Shown: positions 52,056 to 61,452, counted from the stretch's first letter. The stretch is 64,000 nt of DNA from CAZAMP01 sp964486455 (GCA_964486455.1 CAZAMP010000003.1:62001-126000), one strand, 5' to 3'. The notes: generated by a model not told the origin, from the letters alone. Numbers and translations are program-made.

Positions 52056-53506
52056 CTCATACTCTCCTGGTAGTCATTCATTCCGAGGTCGGTGGCGATC
52101 TTTCGGATCTCCCGCCCGTAGCTGGGCCCGGCGTGCATCGCATCGCCACCCGCCAGAAACAGCACACCGCGGTCGGTCGCTGTACCGAAGATCCAGATGC
52201 GTCGGTGATCAAGGAGGAACGAGAGAAACAGGCCGAGCGACATCAGGCCGAATCCCGTCCAGATCCATGCCGCGCCCGGGAAGTTGCGGATCTCGAGCCC
52301 TGTATCCCAAGATGGATCAACGCGGCTCAGGCTGTAGGGAACCGGCACCGGTCCACCCCGTACGTCATTCGGCGCGGCGAGCCGGACCCACGTCGAGATC
52401 GGGGGAGCGGGAGGACGCATCACCCAGATATTCACGGCCGGGTCCACCAGTTCTTCGGACGCCGACATGACGCGCCCCTCTCGTTCGAGGTAGTGAGGCA
52501 CGAATGCCTGGAGGCGGAGTGTAATGTCGTCGATGCCCGGGATGGGGGTGGGCACTCCCGGCATGAGCCGAAGCGTCTGCTGTCGATCGCCATGAACCCG
52601 TACGGATACCGAACGCACGCGATCGTCCCGAAGCCTGTATGATGACTGGTACCAGCTGTATCCTGCGCGGCGAAGCGGATGGTTGACCTCGATCGTGTGG
52701 TGAGCCACCGTGCGGTCGTCCTCCAGGATGCTTGCATAGGTGAGGTAGTCAGCGACGTCTTCGTTCTCATCCAGAACGACCTCAAAGCTGTCCACGAGCA
52801 CCGAGTAGCCACCTTCCGGCACCCAATGCTTCTCCCCCTCGGAGATCCAAACGAACTGGCTCGTGGAAAAGCCGGCCAACAGAATCCCTCCGATGAAGAT
52901 CGACAGGAGTCCGATGTGACTGAGGAGAGCGCCGAGTCGTCCGGGTCCGTGACGACTGCCGGCAACCTGGAAGCGGTCACCCTCCGGATCCTCCGTCGCG
53001 ACGCGATAGCCGCGTGCTCTCAGCAACGACGCCACCTCGCGGGCGGAATACGGTTGAATCGCCGTCCAACTCTGGTGATGGCGGAGCCCGGCAAGCTCAG
53101 AGGGGTCGATGAGAAGCTCGATGCGAACGCTCATCCGCACCAGGCGTCGAAGTCGAGTCGACACGCACGCCGACAGACTAAGGGCGAGTGCGCCGAGAAG
53201 ACCGAGATACCAGAACGAGCTGTAGGGACGGAGCAGACCGAAGAAGTGAACCAGCTGATAGGTTGGAGAAGCAAGACGGTCACGGTAGTACGCGTCCGGA
53301 TCCGCAAGCCCGCTGGTGGGGAGAAGCTCACCACACAGTACGGCCAAGACGCTTGCGATCCCCAACAGAAGCAGAAGGATCAAGGCCGTCTTCATGCTGG
53401 CTGTGGTTCGCCACGCGCGCCGCGCCCAGTTCCTCGGGCGTCGACGGAGAGCCGGGTGCCGACTACCCAGATCTCCGATGTGCACTCCACTCGTCACGGG
53501 CTCCAA
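52052..53506 (-). CDS. resB: Cytochrome c biogenesis protein ResB (Ccs1)
   Basis: The 484-residue protein has three N-terminal membrane helices (such as TALILLLLLGIASVLAVLCGELLP and SSFWYLGLLGALALSLSACV), a large periplasmic domain from about 200 to 420, and a last helix (AAWIWTGFGLMSLGLFLSFLLDHRRIWI). This is the ResB/Ccs1 layout of system II. Its 3' end overlaps ccsA and its 5' end overlaps the ferredoxin gene by 13 bases, so the three are one transcript. A run of basic residues precedes the first helix; the exact start is not certain. Confidence 0.92.
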   Translation of the reverse strand: MEPVTSGVHIGDLGSRHPALRRRPRNWARRAWRTTASMKTALILLLLLGIASVLAVLCGELLPTSGLADPDAYYRDRLASPTYQLVHFFGLLRPYSSFWYLGLLGALALSLSACVSTRLRRLVRMSVRIELLIDPSELAGLRHHQSWTAIQPYSAREVASLLRARGYRVATEDPEGDRFQVAGSRHGPGRLGALLSHIGLLSIFIGGILLAGFSTSQFVWISEGEKHWVPEGGYSVLVDSFEVVLDENEDVADYLTYASILEDDRTVAHHTIEVNHPLRRAGYSWYQSSYRLRDDRVRSVSVRVHGDRQQTLRLMPGVPTPIPGIDDITLRLQAFVPHYLEREGRVMSASEELVDPAVNIWVMRPPAPPISTWVRLAAPNDVRGGPVPVPYSLSRVDPSWDTGLEIRNFPGAAWIWTGFGLMSLGLFLSFLLDHRRIWIFGTATDRGVLFLAGGDAMHAGPSYGREIRKIATDLGMNDYQESMR

Positions 53507-53745
53507 CCACCCTCAGGGTTGCGAGGAGCCGACGTAACCAAGGCTCCTTCGGGACAGGCCGCGATACAGGCGCGGCAGCCGGCGCAGAGTCGGTCGTCAA
53601 TGCGGGGTCCCGTCGGGCCCAATCGTAGAGCGCCGGTCGCGCACTCGGCCTCGCAGTCGCCGCACTGGGCACAGGGATAGACACGGCGCACGACGCCGAT
53701 TTGAGATCGACGACGTCGTGTGGTGAAGCCCCAGGAACCTGTCAC
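53494..53745 (-). CDS. Two-cluster [4Fe-4S] ferredoxin
   Basis: The 83-residue protein has two cysteine clusters, CAQCGDCEAEC and CAGCRACIAAC, each with a distant partner residue, typical of 2[4Fe-4S] ferredoxin-like domains. I chose the GTG at 53745 because GGAGG is spaced seven bases upstream; the frame is open further upstream, but those residues look non-coding. It overlaps resB by 13 bases. Placement at the head of a heme attachment operon is unusual; it may supply electrons to keep heme or apocytochrome thiols reduced, which is inference. Confidence 0.75.
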   Translation of the reverse strand: MTGSWGFTTRRRRSQIGVVRRVYPCAQCGDCEAECATGALRLGPTGPRIDDRLCAGCRACIAACPEGALVTSAPRNPEGGWSP

Positions 53746-54198
53746 TTCGTTTCCTCCAATCCCGCGTTCATCCGCAATCTCCTTCCGCGGACGCGAGGAG
53801 TGCACTCCAGGCGAATGAGACGTGCGGGCTAACAACCCCATCGCAAGTGACGGGCCGAACGGGTCGTCGAGCGGTCGTCTTCGTGTTCTGGATGTGGCCT
53901 TCTAATCGGCGATAACTAAATAGGTTACACATGTCTCCAAATTGCGTGGAGATGTCCGCGCGCGTGAACCTACCGGCCGGCAAAGGGATGAGCCGTATCG
54001 CGACGGTTCCGTGCGTCAATTGACACAGGGTGCGGAATGCAGCCTGACGAGCGATCTGCAACGCGCGACCCGGGTCCGCCGTCTACGGAGGATTCCGTAA
54101 TTCAAACGATTCCAACGGGTTACATTCCTTGTCGCCACGGCGTGCTTCTTGCGGGTGCCTTCAATCGGAGCCAGATACCTCTTGAGCGGGAGTCTTGC
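53746..54198. other. Divergent regulatory region between ferredoxin and hexaheme cytochrome genes
   Basis: This 453-base gap lies between divergent genes. It contains a possible sigma54 promoter for the rightward gene at 54137-54153 and an AT-rich patch near 53915-53940. The open frames across it lack ribosome binding sites and known motifs. No hairpin stands out. Confidence 0.45.
54137..54153 (+). promoter_or_regulatory. Weak sigma54-like promoter of the hexaheme cytochrome gene
   Basis: GG (54139-54140) and GC (54151-54152) are ten bases apart with TTGC at the -12 side, but the -24 side reads CGGCGTG instead of TGGCACG. Transcription would start near 54164, 35 bases before the ATG. Confidence 0.35.
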
Positions 54199-55011
54199 AT
54201 GGCGTCAATCGTCCAGCAGTGGCGACGCATGTCGTCTACATCACGGGTCTGCGCCATGCGGTCTGTCTCCGTCGTGACGTTGATGAGCGCTCTCTTCGCC
54301 GGGGATGCGACGGGCGACCCGCAGGTCGTCCCGTCGGCCGAGGCATGCGTGGATTGCCATCTGGAGAAGACGGTGATGTCTCATCCCGTGGGGATCCAGC
54401 CACCACATGGTGGCAAGGCGCTGCCGATGGCGGCGGATGGGACGATCTCGTGCGGAACGTGTCATGGCCTTGAACCCCATGCGGCATCCTCCACATCCGT
54501 TCGTACCGCGAGGTCACGGTGTGAGGTCTGTCACGAATCGGGGGGACATGGGGGCGAAGCGGCTCTGGCGCACATGGTTCGTATCGATGAGTGGGGGCGC
54601 CCGGGCCTCTCGAAGCTGAGTACACGGTGCGCGTCCTGCCACGATGGGGCGATCGCTCCGGCGGCACATGTGCGATTCGTCTCGGGCCCTCGGCCGAGAC
54701 ACCAGAAGGCAGGTTTCGACGGACTTCGGAGCGGACATCCCATCGGGATGCGCTACTCACAAAGCGTGGCGGCCAAGAGTCGAGGGTACCGGCGCGTGTC
54801 GGATCTTCCACCGGGAATCCTCTTCGAAGACGGCGCAGTTGGATGCGGGAGCTGTCACGATCTCTTCAGTGATCAGGCCAGTCGACTTGTCTACGAGAAT
54901 ACCGGCAGCGCGCTCTGCCTCACGTGTCATGCCAAGACACCTCGTCCACCGTCTCTGCAGCCGAACCCGCGCTACACGATGCTGCAAGCGATCTCCTCGA
55001 TCGAGGGGTAA
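54199..55011 (+). CDS. Hexaheme cytochrome c
   Basis: The 270-residue protein has six CxxCH sites (CVDCH, CGTCH, CEVCH, CASCH, CGSCH, CLTCH) and several extra histidines that could be distal ligands (for example SHPVG, SGHPIG). The N-terminus from the ATG at 54199 (GGGAG six bases upstream) has a basic region and a hydrophobic stretch (SVSVVTLMSALFAGDATG) as signal peptide. The frame is open upstream, but that part looks non-coding. It converges on the last gene of the large cytochrome operon with 104 bases between. It is probably a periplasmic electron carrier for the same conduit. Confidence 0.85.
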   Translation: MASIVQQWRRMSSTSRVCAMRSVSVVTLMSALFAGDATGDPQVVPSAEACVDCHLEKTVMSHPVGIQPPHGGKALPMAADGTISCGTCHGLEPHAASSTSVRTARSRCEVCHESGGHGGEAALAHMVRIDEWGRPGLSKLSTRCASCHDGAIAPAAHVRFVSGPRPRHQKAGFDGLRSGHPIGMRYSQSVAAKSRGYRRVSDLPPGILFEDGAVGCGSCHDLFSDQASRLVYENTGSALCLTCHAKTPRPPSLQPNPRYTMLQAISSIEG

Positions 55012-55115
55012 CCGACACTTCTCACCCGTCTCACGTAACAGATGCTCAGCCCACGTGTAGCGGCGTTTGATGAATAGCACGCGCGGGGCGCAAGCCCATA
55101 TCCGCTTCTCCAAGA

Positions 55116-56150
55116 TCAATCCCGATTCGGATACGATCGGGGTTCGTGGCAGGCGGGCCCGCAGGTCTTTGTGGTGTCATTCGCCACAAAAGTCATCGGA
55201 GCCAGCCAGCGACCCATAGGCCGTTGGGCGTCGAGCATATGGGGGAGGTCGGTGGCGTGCATTTGGTGACAGTTGCGACACCCGCGACCCTTTCCGGGGA
55301 TCAAGACGTGCGCGCCATGGAGGTTCTGACCGTCATCTCTGACGAATCCGGATTCCTGAGAGTGCAGGAGTTCGTCCTCGTCGTGGCAGCCAAAGCAAAG
55401 CTCGTGATCTGAGACGGGATCGTTCGTGTAGGCGTCTTGGGAATAGCGATCCATGAGAAGGTGAGGCTCGTCGGCCTCATGCATTTCGTGGCAATCGACG
55501 CATCCCTCCCGATCATCCATGGCGGCATGAGGGTCGGGCTCGCGGCCATGGGGCGCGACGACCCTGCGATGGCATTTCACGCAGGTTTCGGCGACCGGCT
55601 TTCGGAGAAGCGGAGACGCGGTGGCCCGATGTGGATGATGGCAGGCCAAACATCGCCCCCGGCGAACCGGTTCGTGAACCGACACACCTTCCGTGCCCAA
55701 CTCATGGCAGTCCTGGCAGAGCTGGTTGACTGAAAGCCGGAGAAGGTGGCGGTACGAAGATCGGTGTGGATCGTGACAGTCCAGGCATTCCGCGCTTCCT
55801 TCCGCGTGGTCCCAGATCGTGTCGTCACCCTCGTCATGGCAGTCCAGGCAGGCCGTGGGGCTTGTGTCGGCCGGCGAAAAACGGTGTCCGCCGTTGTCGT
55901 CGTGACAGGCCTCACAGCCCATGTCAGCGATGGCCCCGTGAATGTGTTGTGCTTCGAGGAGACCGACATGGCAGTCCACATCGGCACACTCTCTATCGGG
56001 GCGCCAGCCCTTCGGCACGGACTCGTCGAGAGCGGAGTTCTTCTCGTCCGATGCACGCTCACTCGCCAGGCTCGGCGTGAATTGCGCCGACAGAACGAGA
56101 AACCCAATCGTTGCCATCGTCGCGGCGTGGCGCCTAGTAGTCTTCGCCAT
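55116..56150 (-). CDS. Multiheme cytochrome c with 9 canonical and 2 atypical heme sites
   Basis: The 344-residue protein has nine CxxCH sites (CEACH, CLDCH twice, CQDCH, CLACH, CVKCH, CVDCH, CFGCH, CRNCH). It also has a CX4CH (CADVDCH) near the start and a CX3CH (CGPACH) near the end. The repeated ...CxxCHxPH spacing is that of the doubled-CxxCH group of exported cytochromes. I chose the ATG at 56150, with GAGGAG just upstream; it overlaps the preceding gene by 17 bases. The signal peptide is the ATIGFLVLSAQFTPSLA segment. It is the last gene of the seven-gene conduit operon. Confidence 0.88.
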   Translation of the reverse strand: MAKTTRRHAATMATIGFLVLSAQFTPSLASERASDEKNSALDESVPKGWRPDRECADVDCHVGLLEAQHIHGAIADMGCEACHDDNGGHRFSPADTSPTACLDCHDEGDDTIWDHAEGSAECLDCHDPHRSSYRHLLRLSVNQLCQDCHELGTEGVSVHEPVRRGRCLACHHPHRATASPLLRKPVAETCVKCHRRVVAPHGREPDPHAAMDDREGCVDCHEMHEADEPHLLMDRYSQDAYTNDPVSDHELCFGCHDEDELLHSQESGFVRDDGQNLHGAHVLIPGKGRGCRNCHQMHATDLPHMLDAQRPMGRWLAPMTFVANDTTKTCGPACHEPRSYPNRD

Positions 56151-57831
56151 CGTGCTCCTCGCCGTGGCACAGCAGCGTGCAGGTTCCGTGTCCTGATCCA
56201 TCCGTGACGTATTCGATCACGCCGAGGAAGGGCTCGACGACCCGAAGGTCAAAGTTGATGAGATGCTGGGTTCCGGAGACCGGCCCACCCGTTACTCCGT
56301 GGGCGGCGTGACACGAGCTACACAGAACACCCTCGTCCGCATGCTCTTCGTGTTTGAAGGGATCGTTGCGCCCGATGATCCAGGCAACGTCATGACACTT
56401 GTCGCACAGGTCCGCGTCGGGAGGCGTGAAGCCCTCCGTGCCGTCCGCGCGGTAGTTGCGTTCCAAGATGAAGGAGTAGGTTGAGCCATGCGGGCCCTCG
56501 GCGTAGCCGGCGCTCTGCGGTGCATTGTGGCAATCCTCGCAGCCGATGCGCGTCACGTTCTGCCATTCCTGCCGGAGCGACGGGGAGCCGACGCTCGCAT
56601 CGCGGTCCACGGGATGGGCCGAGACCGCCGAGTTGCCAAACTGCTCTCGAATGGATGCACCGCCGTAGTAGCGTGGGACATCCTCGGTGGGTTCCGGTGC
56701 CAATCCATGGCAGGGATAGCAAACCTGCTGAGGTTCCGTGGCGGGGTCGACCGGCAAACCGTTCACATCGATCCCCCGCATCTCGACCATGGCGTCCATC
56801 GTCCCGCCGTCGCGTGTCGCGTGCGGGTTGTGGCAGTCGGCGCAGGTAACGTGAGTCGGCATCGTGTACGGATTCTCGCCGGGCTCGTGCACACCCATCG
56901 TTGCTTCGACGGGATGCCGGTAGGGAAGGGCGAATGTCGTCATGACGTCGACAGCCCCGGGATTGCCGGGATCGCCGTCGGCCGAGTGGCAGGCGTAGCA
57001 TCCTTCTTCCTCGGCAGCGATAGCCTGAAGCGGGGTCTCCAACTCGGCGAAGTGCACACGGTGGCATGCGCGACATCCCTCGGCCGGTTCACCGAGACGA
57101 GTAGCGTTGCGGCTGCGAACGGCGTCGGGCCGACTCACCTGGCGGTGGCTCGCCAGGTCCCAGCCTGACCGCACATGACAACGCTCGCAGATCGCCCCGT
57201 TCGACCACTCGAAACGCATGAAGAACCCTTCGGTGTTGTCGTGCGTCTTGTGGCACGTTGTGCACTCGACGCGACCCTCCGAGAGCGGCAGGTCGTCGCC
57301 GATTCCATCCGGATAGACCAGCTGTCCGTCCCGAGTCACCAGGTCTGCGTCATAGTCGAAACTCACAGGATGGTCGTCGCGGAGCATGGGCTCGATCCCT
57401 CCGAACGTCGGATCCATGTGCTCGCGACCCGCTGGAAAGTCCCAAACGGCTTCTTCGCTGAGGAGATCTCCGAGCGCGATGGTGCCGTCATGACACGAGA
57501 GACAGAGGCGAGTCTCTCGAAGCGGCGGTCCGACGTCCGCATCCATCGATGGGCTGTCATAGATAACGAACGGCGCTTCGGTGTCCCGTTTGTTGAAGTT
57601 CAGGCCGGCGCCGCTCCCCCGGTGAGGTGTATGACAGAACTTGCACACCTCGCCCAGTTCGGACGCCCGGGTATCCCCGGGTCCGGTCGTTCCGAGATTG
57701 TGAATCGTTCCCGAAACATCGCGGACCCGGGGCCCGTCCTCCGCACCCATCCCGAAACGGGCACAGAGGAGAGTCAGACCGGAGACCACAAGTATCCTGA
57801 GTGCGAACCGCGGTTCCCGGTGACTCGGCAT
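56134..57831 (-). CDS. Large multiheme cytochrome c, 11 canonical sites plus one CX3CH
   Basis: The 565-residue protein has a signal peptide and eleven CxxCH sites (CKFCH, CLSCH, CTTCH, CERCH, CRACH, CYACH, CADCH, CYPCH, CEDCH, CDKCH, CSSCH), plus CTLLCH near the end. The start IHNLGTTGPGDTRASELGEVCKFCHTPH is typical of doubled-CxxCH cytochromes. The ATG at 57831 is preferred to the adjacent TTG at 57834; GGAG lies upstream. It overlaps the NHL lipoprotein stop by one base (TGATG). With 12 hemes it can span tens of angstroms and probably sits in or beyond the outer membrane. Confidence 0.9.
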   Translation of the reverse strand: MPSHREPRFALRILVVSGLTLLCARFGMGAEDGPRVRDVSGTIHNLGTTGPGDTRASELGEVCKFCHTPHRGSGAGLNFNKRDTEAPFVIYDSPSMDADVGPPLRETRLCLSCHDGTIALGDLLSEEAVWDFPAGREHMDPTFGGIEPMLRDDHPVSFDYDADLVTRDGQLVYPDGIGDDLPLSEGRVECTTCHKTHDNTEGFFMRFEWSNGAICERCHVRSGWDLASHRQVSRPDAVRSRNATRLGEPAEGCRACHRVHFAELETPLQAIAAEEEGCYACHSADGDPGNPGAVDVMTTFALPYRHPVEATMGVHEPGENPYTMPTHVTCADCHNPHATRDGGTMDAMVEMRGIDVNGLPVDPATEPQQVCYPCHGLAPEPTEDVPRYYGGASIREQFGNSAVSAHPVDRDASVGSPSLRQEWQNVTRIGCEDCHNAPQSAGYAEGPHGSTYSFILERNYRADGTEGFTPPDADLCDKCHDVAWIIGRNDPFKHEEHADEGVLCSSCHAAHGVTGGPVSGTQHLINFDLRVVEPFLGVIEYVTDGSGHGTCTLLCHGEEHDGEDY

Positions 57832-58835
57832 CAATCGTCTCCTTTCAACATGACCGGCGGCACGCTACGTCCAGAGGCGTTCGCCGGCTCATACAGATAG
57901 ATTTGTCCGTCGAGGGGGCAGGCGACCCAAAGGCGCCCGTGGTCGTCGAATCCCATGTCCGTGCACCCCAAGGGAGCCGGCGTCCACTCGTCTTCCGGCA
58001 CCGTAGGTCCGTCTTGGGTCAGGGAGCGGATCGCTCCCGGACCGTCGTCGATCACCCACACTGCACCCGCCGCGTCCACCGCGAGAGCGACCGGACGCTC
58101 CAGCGGAGGCGCACCCTCGCGGGGAAAAACCGACTGGAATCTGCCCTCGGAGTCCGTCACCTGTACTCGACGGTTGAGTGCGTCGAGGACGAAGACCCAT
58201 CCGTCAGGCGATCGAGCCACGTCGATCGGGTGATGGAACATTCCGGGTTCCGAACCGAGGGTCCCAAACGACTCGACATTCCCCGACGCGTCCCAGCGGA
58301 CGATTCGGTGACCCATCGAATCGACACCCCAGAGTTGTTCGGTACCCGGGTCCCACGCCAGGGCCGCAATCTTCGGCAACGGGCCGCCCGGGAGCTGGAG
58401 CGCGCGCCGCTGACCGGAACGATCGTAGGCGAAGACACCACGCCCTCCGCCGAAAGCGACCCAGTATCGCCCGTCGCCGGCGATGGCGAGCGCCGTGACA
58501 CGTGCACAGTTGCTGGCGAGAGGGAAGACGGTCTCGGGCAATCCGTCAGCTCCCAAGCGGAGGCCCTGCACCGACGTGGACTCTCCAGGTATCTGATAGA
58601 GCGTGCTTCCCTCCACTCTGAGCATTCGGAACGGTCGGCGAGGGGTCAGCCGCCCGAGCAGACGCAGTGGATCGTCTTCTGCGGAGGCGTCAGACGCGGT
58701 GTAGATCCAGGGCGTACGCTGGCGTGACGCGCAGCCGGACGTCATCACGACCAGGACGATCCCGATGAGCATGACGCAGTGCTTCGCCCACGACGGCGTG
58801 GGTGCGCATGAGAGAATCGTTTGAGATGCGCGCAT
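57831..58835 (-). CDS. NHL-repeat lipoprotein (second of the operon)
   Basis: The 334-residue product has a lipoprotein signal ending VVMTSGC (cysteine about residue 34). A beta-propeller of NHL-like repeats follows, for example GIAALAWDPG-type, HHPIDVARSPDGWVFVLD, RPVALAVDAAGAVWVID and DMGFDDHGRLWVACP. It carries no heme site. Both ends overlap neighbours by one base (TAATG at 58835, TGATG at 57831), showing tight coupling of barrel, propeller and cytochrome. An NHL propeller in such an operon could hold the barrel and cytochromes together, which is inference. Confidence 0.85.
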   Translation of the reverse strand: MRASQTILSCAPTPSWAKHCVMLIGIVLVVMTSGCASRQRTPWIYTASDASAEDDPLRLLGRLTPRRPFRMLRVEGSTLYQIPGESTSVQGLRLGADGLPETVFPLASNCARVTALAIAGDGRYWVAFGGGRGVFAYDRSGQRRALQLPGGPLPKIAALAWDPGTEQLWGVDSMGHRIVRWDASGNVESFGTLGSEPGMFHHPIDVARSPDGWVFVLDALNRRVQVTDSEGRFQSVFPREGAPPLERPVALAVDAAGAVWVIDDGPGAIRSLTQDGPTVPEDEWTPAPLGCTDMGFDDHGRLWVACPLDGQIYLYEPANASGRSVPPVMLKGDD

Positions 58836-60781
58836 TACTGGATCTTTCTTTCGAAGGTGACGGCGACGAATTGACTCCTGTGGAGCCCCGAGTTGTCCGA
58901 GTCGAGTCGCTCCCCGCGCCACTGGACGGTGAAGATTCCCAAGGCTAAGCGGAGAGTGAGATCGGCGCTCAGGGACCGAGTTTCGATGTGTCCGGATCGG
59001 TTTTCATCTCTACTCATTCGTGCTGCCAGAGCGAGACTGGCGTAGCGGGTGGCGCGCCACTGCAGCTGTCCACGGATCTTGCGGAAGTCGTAGCGAGTCC
59101 GCTCCTCCAGAAACGTCGTCGAGCCATTCGTCGCGTTGACCGTCCATTGCCTGTGGCGTCCCAATGCCCCTCCCGCACGAGCGGTGAAGCGTTCGCGCTC
59201 GTAGGGAAGCACGGCATCGTTCCAGCGTCTCTCTTCCCACTCAATGCCGGTGAGTCCGTGCCGCCAGCCGGCGTTCACGCGCCGGCGTGTCGAGGGGCCG
59301 AATCCGGGTGTACTGGCGTCGTTGCTGCCCACGGGTTCGCTGCGCGATCCGGAAAGGCCTGCAAAGAACCCCGAGCGGAGCCTGACCTGCGCGCCGCCGC
59401 CGACCGTTTCGATCCCCTCGACCTGGCGCCCGGTCGTTTCGTGACTGTAGCTGACGCGAACGAGCGCGTTGGGGAGGATCGCGCCTCCCGGAATGCGTCG
59501 CAGGATGGTTCCGATGCCCGTCATTTCGACCTGATAGTCTTGATCCTCCTCAAAGGGAACGACGCCTACTGAGTCGGCGACTTCTATGGTCACGGGATCG
59601 ATGTCGCGTTCGGGAAGCAGGATTTCGTCAGACTCATCGAATCGGAAGTTGCGTGCCAGCACCGATTGGCGAATTGTTGCTCCTTCGATTCGTCGTTCGA
59701 TGCGCCGGAGAGAACCGTTGAGGAACAGCTTTCCCAACGGGATGTGCTTGCGATAGGCGGATCGAATCTCCGCGTCGATCATGCGCAGCCGACCGGACCC
59801 TGGTTTCTCGTCGCGAGCGCGAATGGACAGATCGCTACTAAGACTCTTGTACAGCTCGTGGATCAGGGAAAGAACCATCTCGATCGACGCGTCACGTTCC
59901 CCCGAAACGGTTTCGAGGCGCTGAAGATTCAAGGCCGCATCGGCGCTCAGACCGGAGCCCAGATCCCGTCGCAACGATCCGGCGCCCTGTATGGATTCGG
60001 ACCGCGCATCGCGTTCTTGCCTCCACCAGCGGATATGGCCACCCGTGATCCAGAGGCCCGGGGAAGCCGTTGCGTTCAGTTTTCCGGTGTAACGAATGAA
60101 ATCAAAGCCGAGTCGGGGATTGTGGAGACGGGTGCGATCGAACCGGAGATTGCCGGAGAACTGCCGTCCCCGAAGGCGGGAAGCGAACTGCACACTCGTC
60201 TGCCGCTCATCGCTACCGAAGCGACCGCGTGTCGTTCGGCGCCAGTTCTCGTACTGAAGTGACATAGGCAGGAACCGCTTCTGCCAGTTAAGAATCAGCG
60301 AATGACGTCGGTTGTCGGAAATTACGTCCGGCACTTGGGAGACGCGGACCCTCGATTGTGAACGATCCATGATCCACTCGAACCGGATGGGGTGGTCTTT
60401 GAAGGCGCCGACGCGGGTGTTGTAGGTGTCGAACACTCCGCGACGTCGCTCCTCAAACCCCCCGATGCTCCCAACCTGACGGCTGTCGATCCAAGAGAGC
60501 CGGCCGGAGAAGTCGAAGTTCACGAACCGGGGGTGATAGATGTACCCGGAGTTTCCCAGGCGCAGAGCCGGGGAGACATAGCGACTCCAGTCACTCCGTT
60601 CTCCGCTCACGCGGTCGACCCGGTTCTGGATGTATTCTCCGCGGGCTTCCAGAGTGGCCCACCAGCGATTCAAGCGCGCCGTCTGCGCAGGGGCGAACCG
60701 CTGCGCATGCGCGGCGGCGAGTGGCGCAAGCATCGGCAGGATGAATGCGAGAAGGATCCACCGGCGGTTCGTCGTCATCAT
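58835..60781 (-). CDS. Outer-membrane beta-barrel protein of a porin-cytochrome complex
   Basis: The 648-residue protein has a signal peptide (WILLAFILPMLAPLAAAHAQ) and then almost continuous amphipathic beta strands rich in Arg, Trp and Tyr, such as HPRFVNFDFSGRLSWID, FSGNLRFDRTRLHNPRLGFDF and SLALAARMSRDENRSGHIETRSLSADLTLRLALGIFTVQWRGER. The C-terminus VAVTFERKIQ is not the classic aromatic end. Its size and position between multiheme cytochromes match the barrel of porin-cytochrome conduits, in which a cytochrome threads the pore. Its ATG overlaps the pentaheme gene's stop (ATGA). Confidence 0.8.
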   Translation of the reverse strand: MMTTNRRWILLAFILPMLAPLAAAHAQRFAPAQTARLNRWWATLEARGEYIQNRVDRVSGERSDWSRYVSPALRLGNSGYIYHPRFVNFDFSGRLSWIDSRQVGSIGGFEERRRGVFDTYNTRVGAFKDHPIRFEWIMDRSQSRVRVSQVPDVISDNRRHSLILNWQKRFLPMSLQYENWRRTTRGRFGSDERQTSVQFASRLRGRQFSGNLRFDRTRLHNPRLGFDFIRYTGKLNATASPGLWITGGHIRWWRQERDARSESIQGAGSLRRDLGSGLSADAALNLQRLETVSGERDASIEMVLSLIHELYKSLSSDLSIRARDEKPGSGRLRMIDAEIRSAYRKHIPLGKLFLNGSLRRIERRIEGATIRQSVLARNFRFDESDEILLPERDIDPVTIEVADSVGVVPFEEDQDYQVEMTGIGTILRRIPGGAILPNALVRVSYSHETTGRQVEGIETVGGGAQVRLRSGFFAGLSGSRSEPVGSNDASTPGFGPSTRRRVNAGWRHGLTGIEWEERRWNDAVLPYERERFTARAGGALGRHRQWTVNATNGSTTFLEERTRYDFRKIRGQLQWRATRYASLALAARMSRDENRSGHIETRSLSADLTLRLALGIFTVQWRGERLDSDNSGLHRSQFVAVTFERKIQ

Positions 60782-61452
60782 GGCGTGCCCCCGAAACGGC
60801 CCGCCGCGCTTGTGGATCCGATCGTCCGCGCCATCTCAGGTGCGGCATGCGCGTTGTGGCAGTCGAGGCACTTCGTGTCATTCTCGTCATGAGGGGGAGA
60901 GGTCGCTAGTCGATTGCCGTCATGACATCGTACGCAGAGCTCACGACCCGGCGGCGCGTGAAGCAGATGAGCGTTCAGCGATCGGTGCGGGCTGTGGCAG
61001 CCCGTGCAAGCCCCGGCCGCCACGGGTCCATGGATCCAGCCGTGATCGATCCGTAGGGTGTCGGCGGCCATATGCGGATGGCAACTCGTGCAAAGCTCGC
61101 CCTCTGGCGCCCGCAGTCGTGCGCTTCCACTGAACCGTCCCTCACCCTCGAGAACGTGACACTGGTCGCACTGCTCATCGGCAAAAGGGGGATGAGTAAC
61201 CAGAGACGATGTTGATCGACGCGACGAAGCATCGTCGACGGATGCAATCGTATCCGGTTGGGACTTCGCCAGGGCTTTGGCGGCGGCCACTGAGTCGGGA
61301 TGCGGTACGCCGTCGAAGATTGTCGAGAGGACGCGGTAACGCGTCTCCTGACTGCATCCACCGGTCAAGACGAACGTGGCGACAATGAGCGTCAGCCATG
61401 CACCCACTCCCCATCGGTTCATCCGGGCGTCTTTGCGCGAAGTATCGTCCAT
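60778..61452 (-). CDS. Pentaheme cytochrome c lipoprotein
   Basis: The protein, 224 residues from the ATG at 61452, has a lipoprotein signal (LTLIVATFVLTGGC) and five CxxCH sites (CDQCH, CTSCH, CTGCH, CVRCH, CLDCH). A spacer of about 70 residues separates the anchor from the first heme. The frame is open to 61515, and another ATG stands at 61422 directly before the hydrophobic part. I prefer 61452 because GAGGA stands eight bases before it, with moderate certainty. It overlaps the barrel gene by an ATGA, which suggests the two products work together in the outer membrane. Confidence 0.85.
   Translation of the reverse strand: MDDTSRKDARMNRWGVGAWLTLIVATFVLTGGCSQETRYRVLSTIFDGVPHPDSVAAAKALAKSQPDTIASVDDASSRRSTSSLVTHPPFADEQCDQCHVLEGEGRFSGSARLRAPEGELCTSCHPHMAADTLRIDHGWIHGPVAAGACTGCHSPHRSLNAHLLHAPPGRELCVRCHDGNRLATSPPHDENDTKCLDCHNAHAAPEMARTIGSTSAAGRFGGTP

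Noticed and set aside
52679..53680. Plus-strand open frame opposite resB
   Set aside because: It has no domain and no ribosome binding site, and the minus strand carries a complete ResB.
53768..54061. 97-codon minus frame in the divergent region
   Set aside because: It has no ribosome binding site and no motif, and it sits in the promoter region of the hexaheme and ferredoxin genes.
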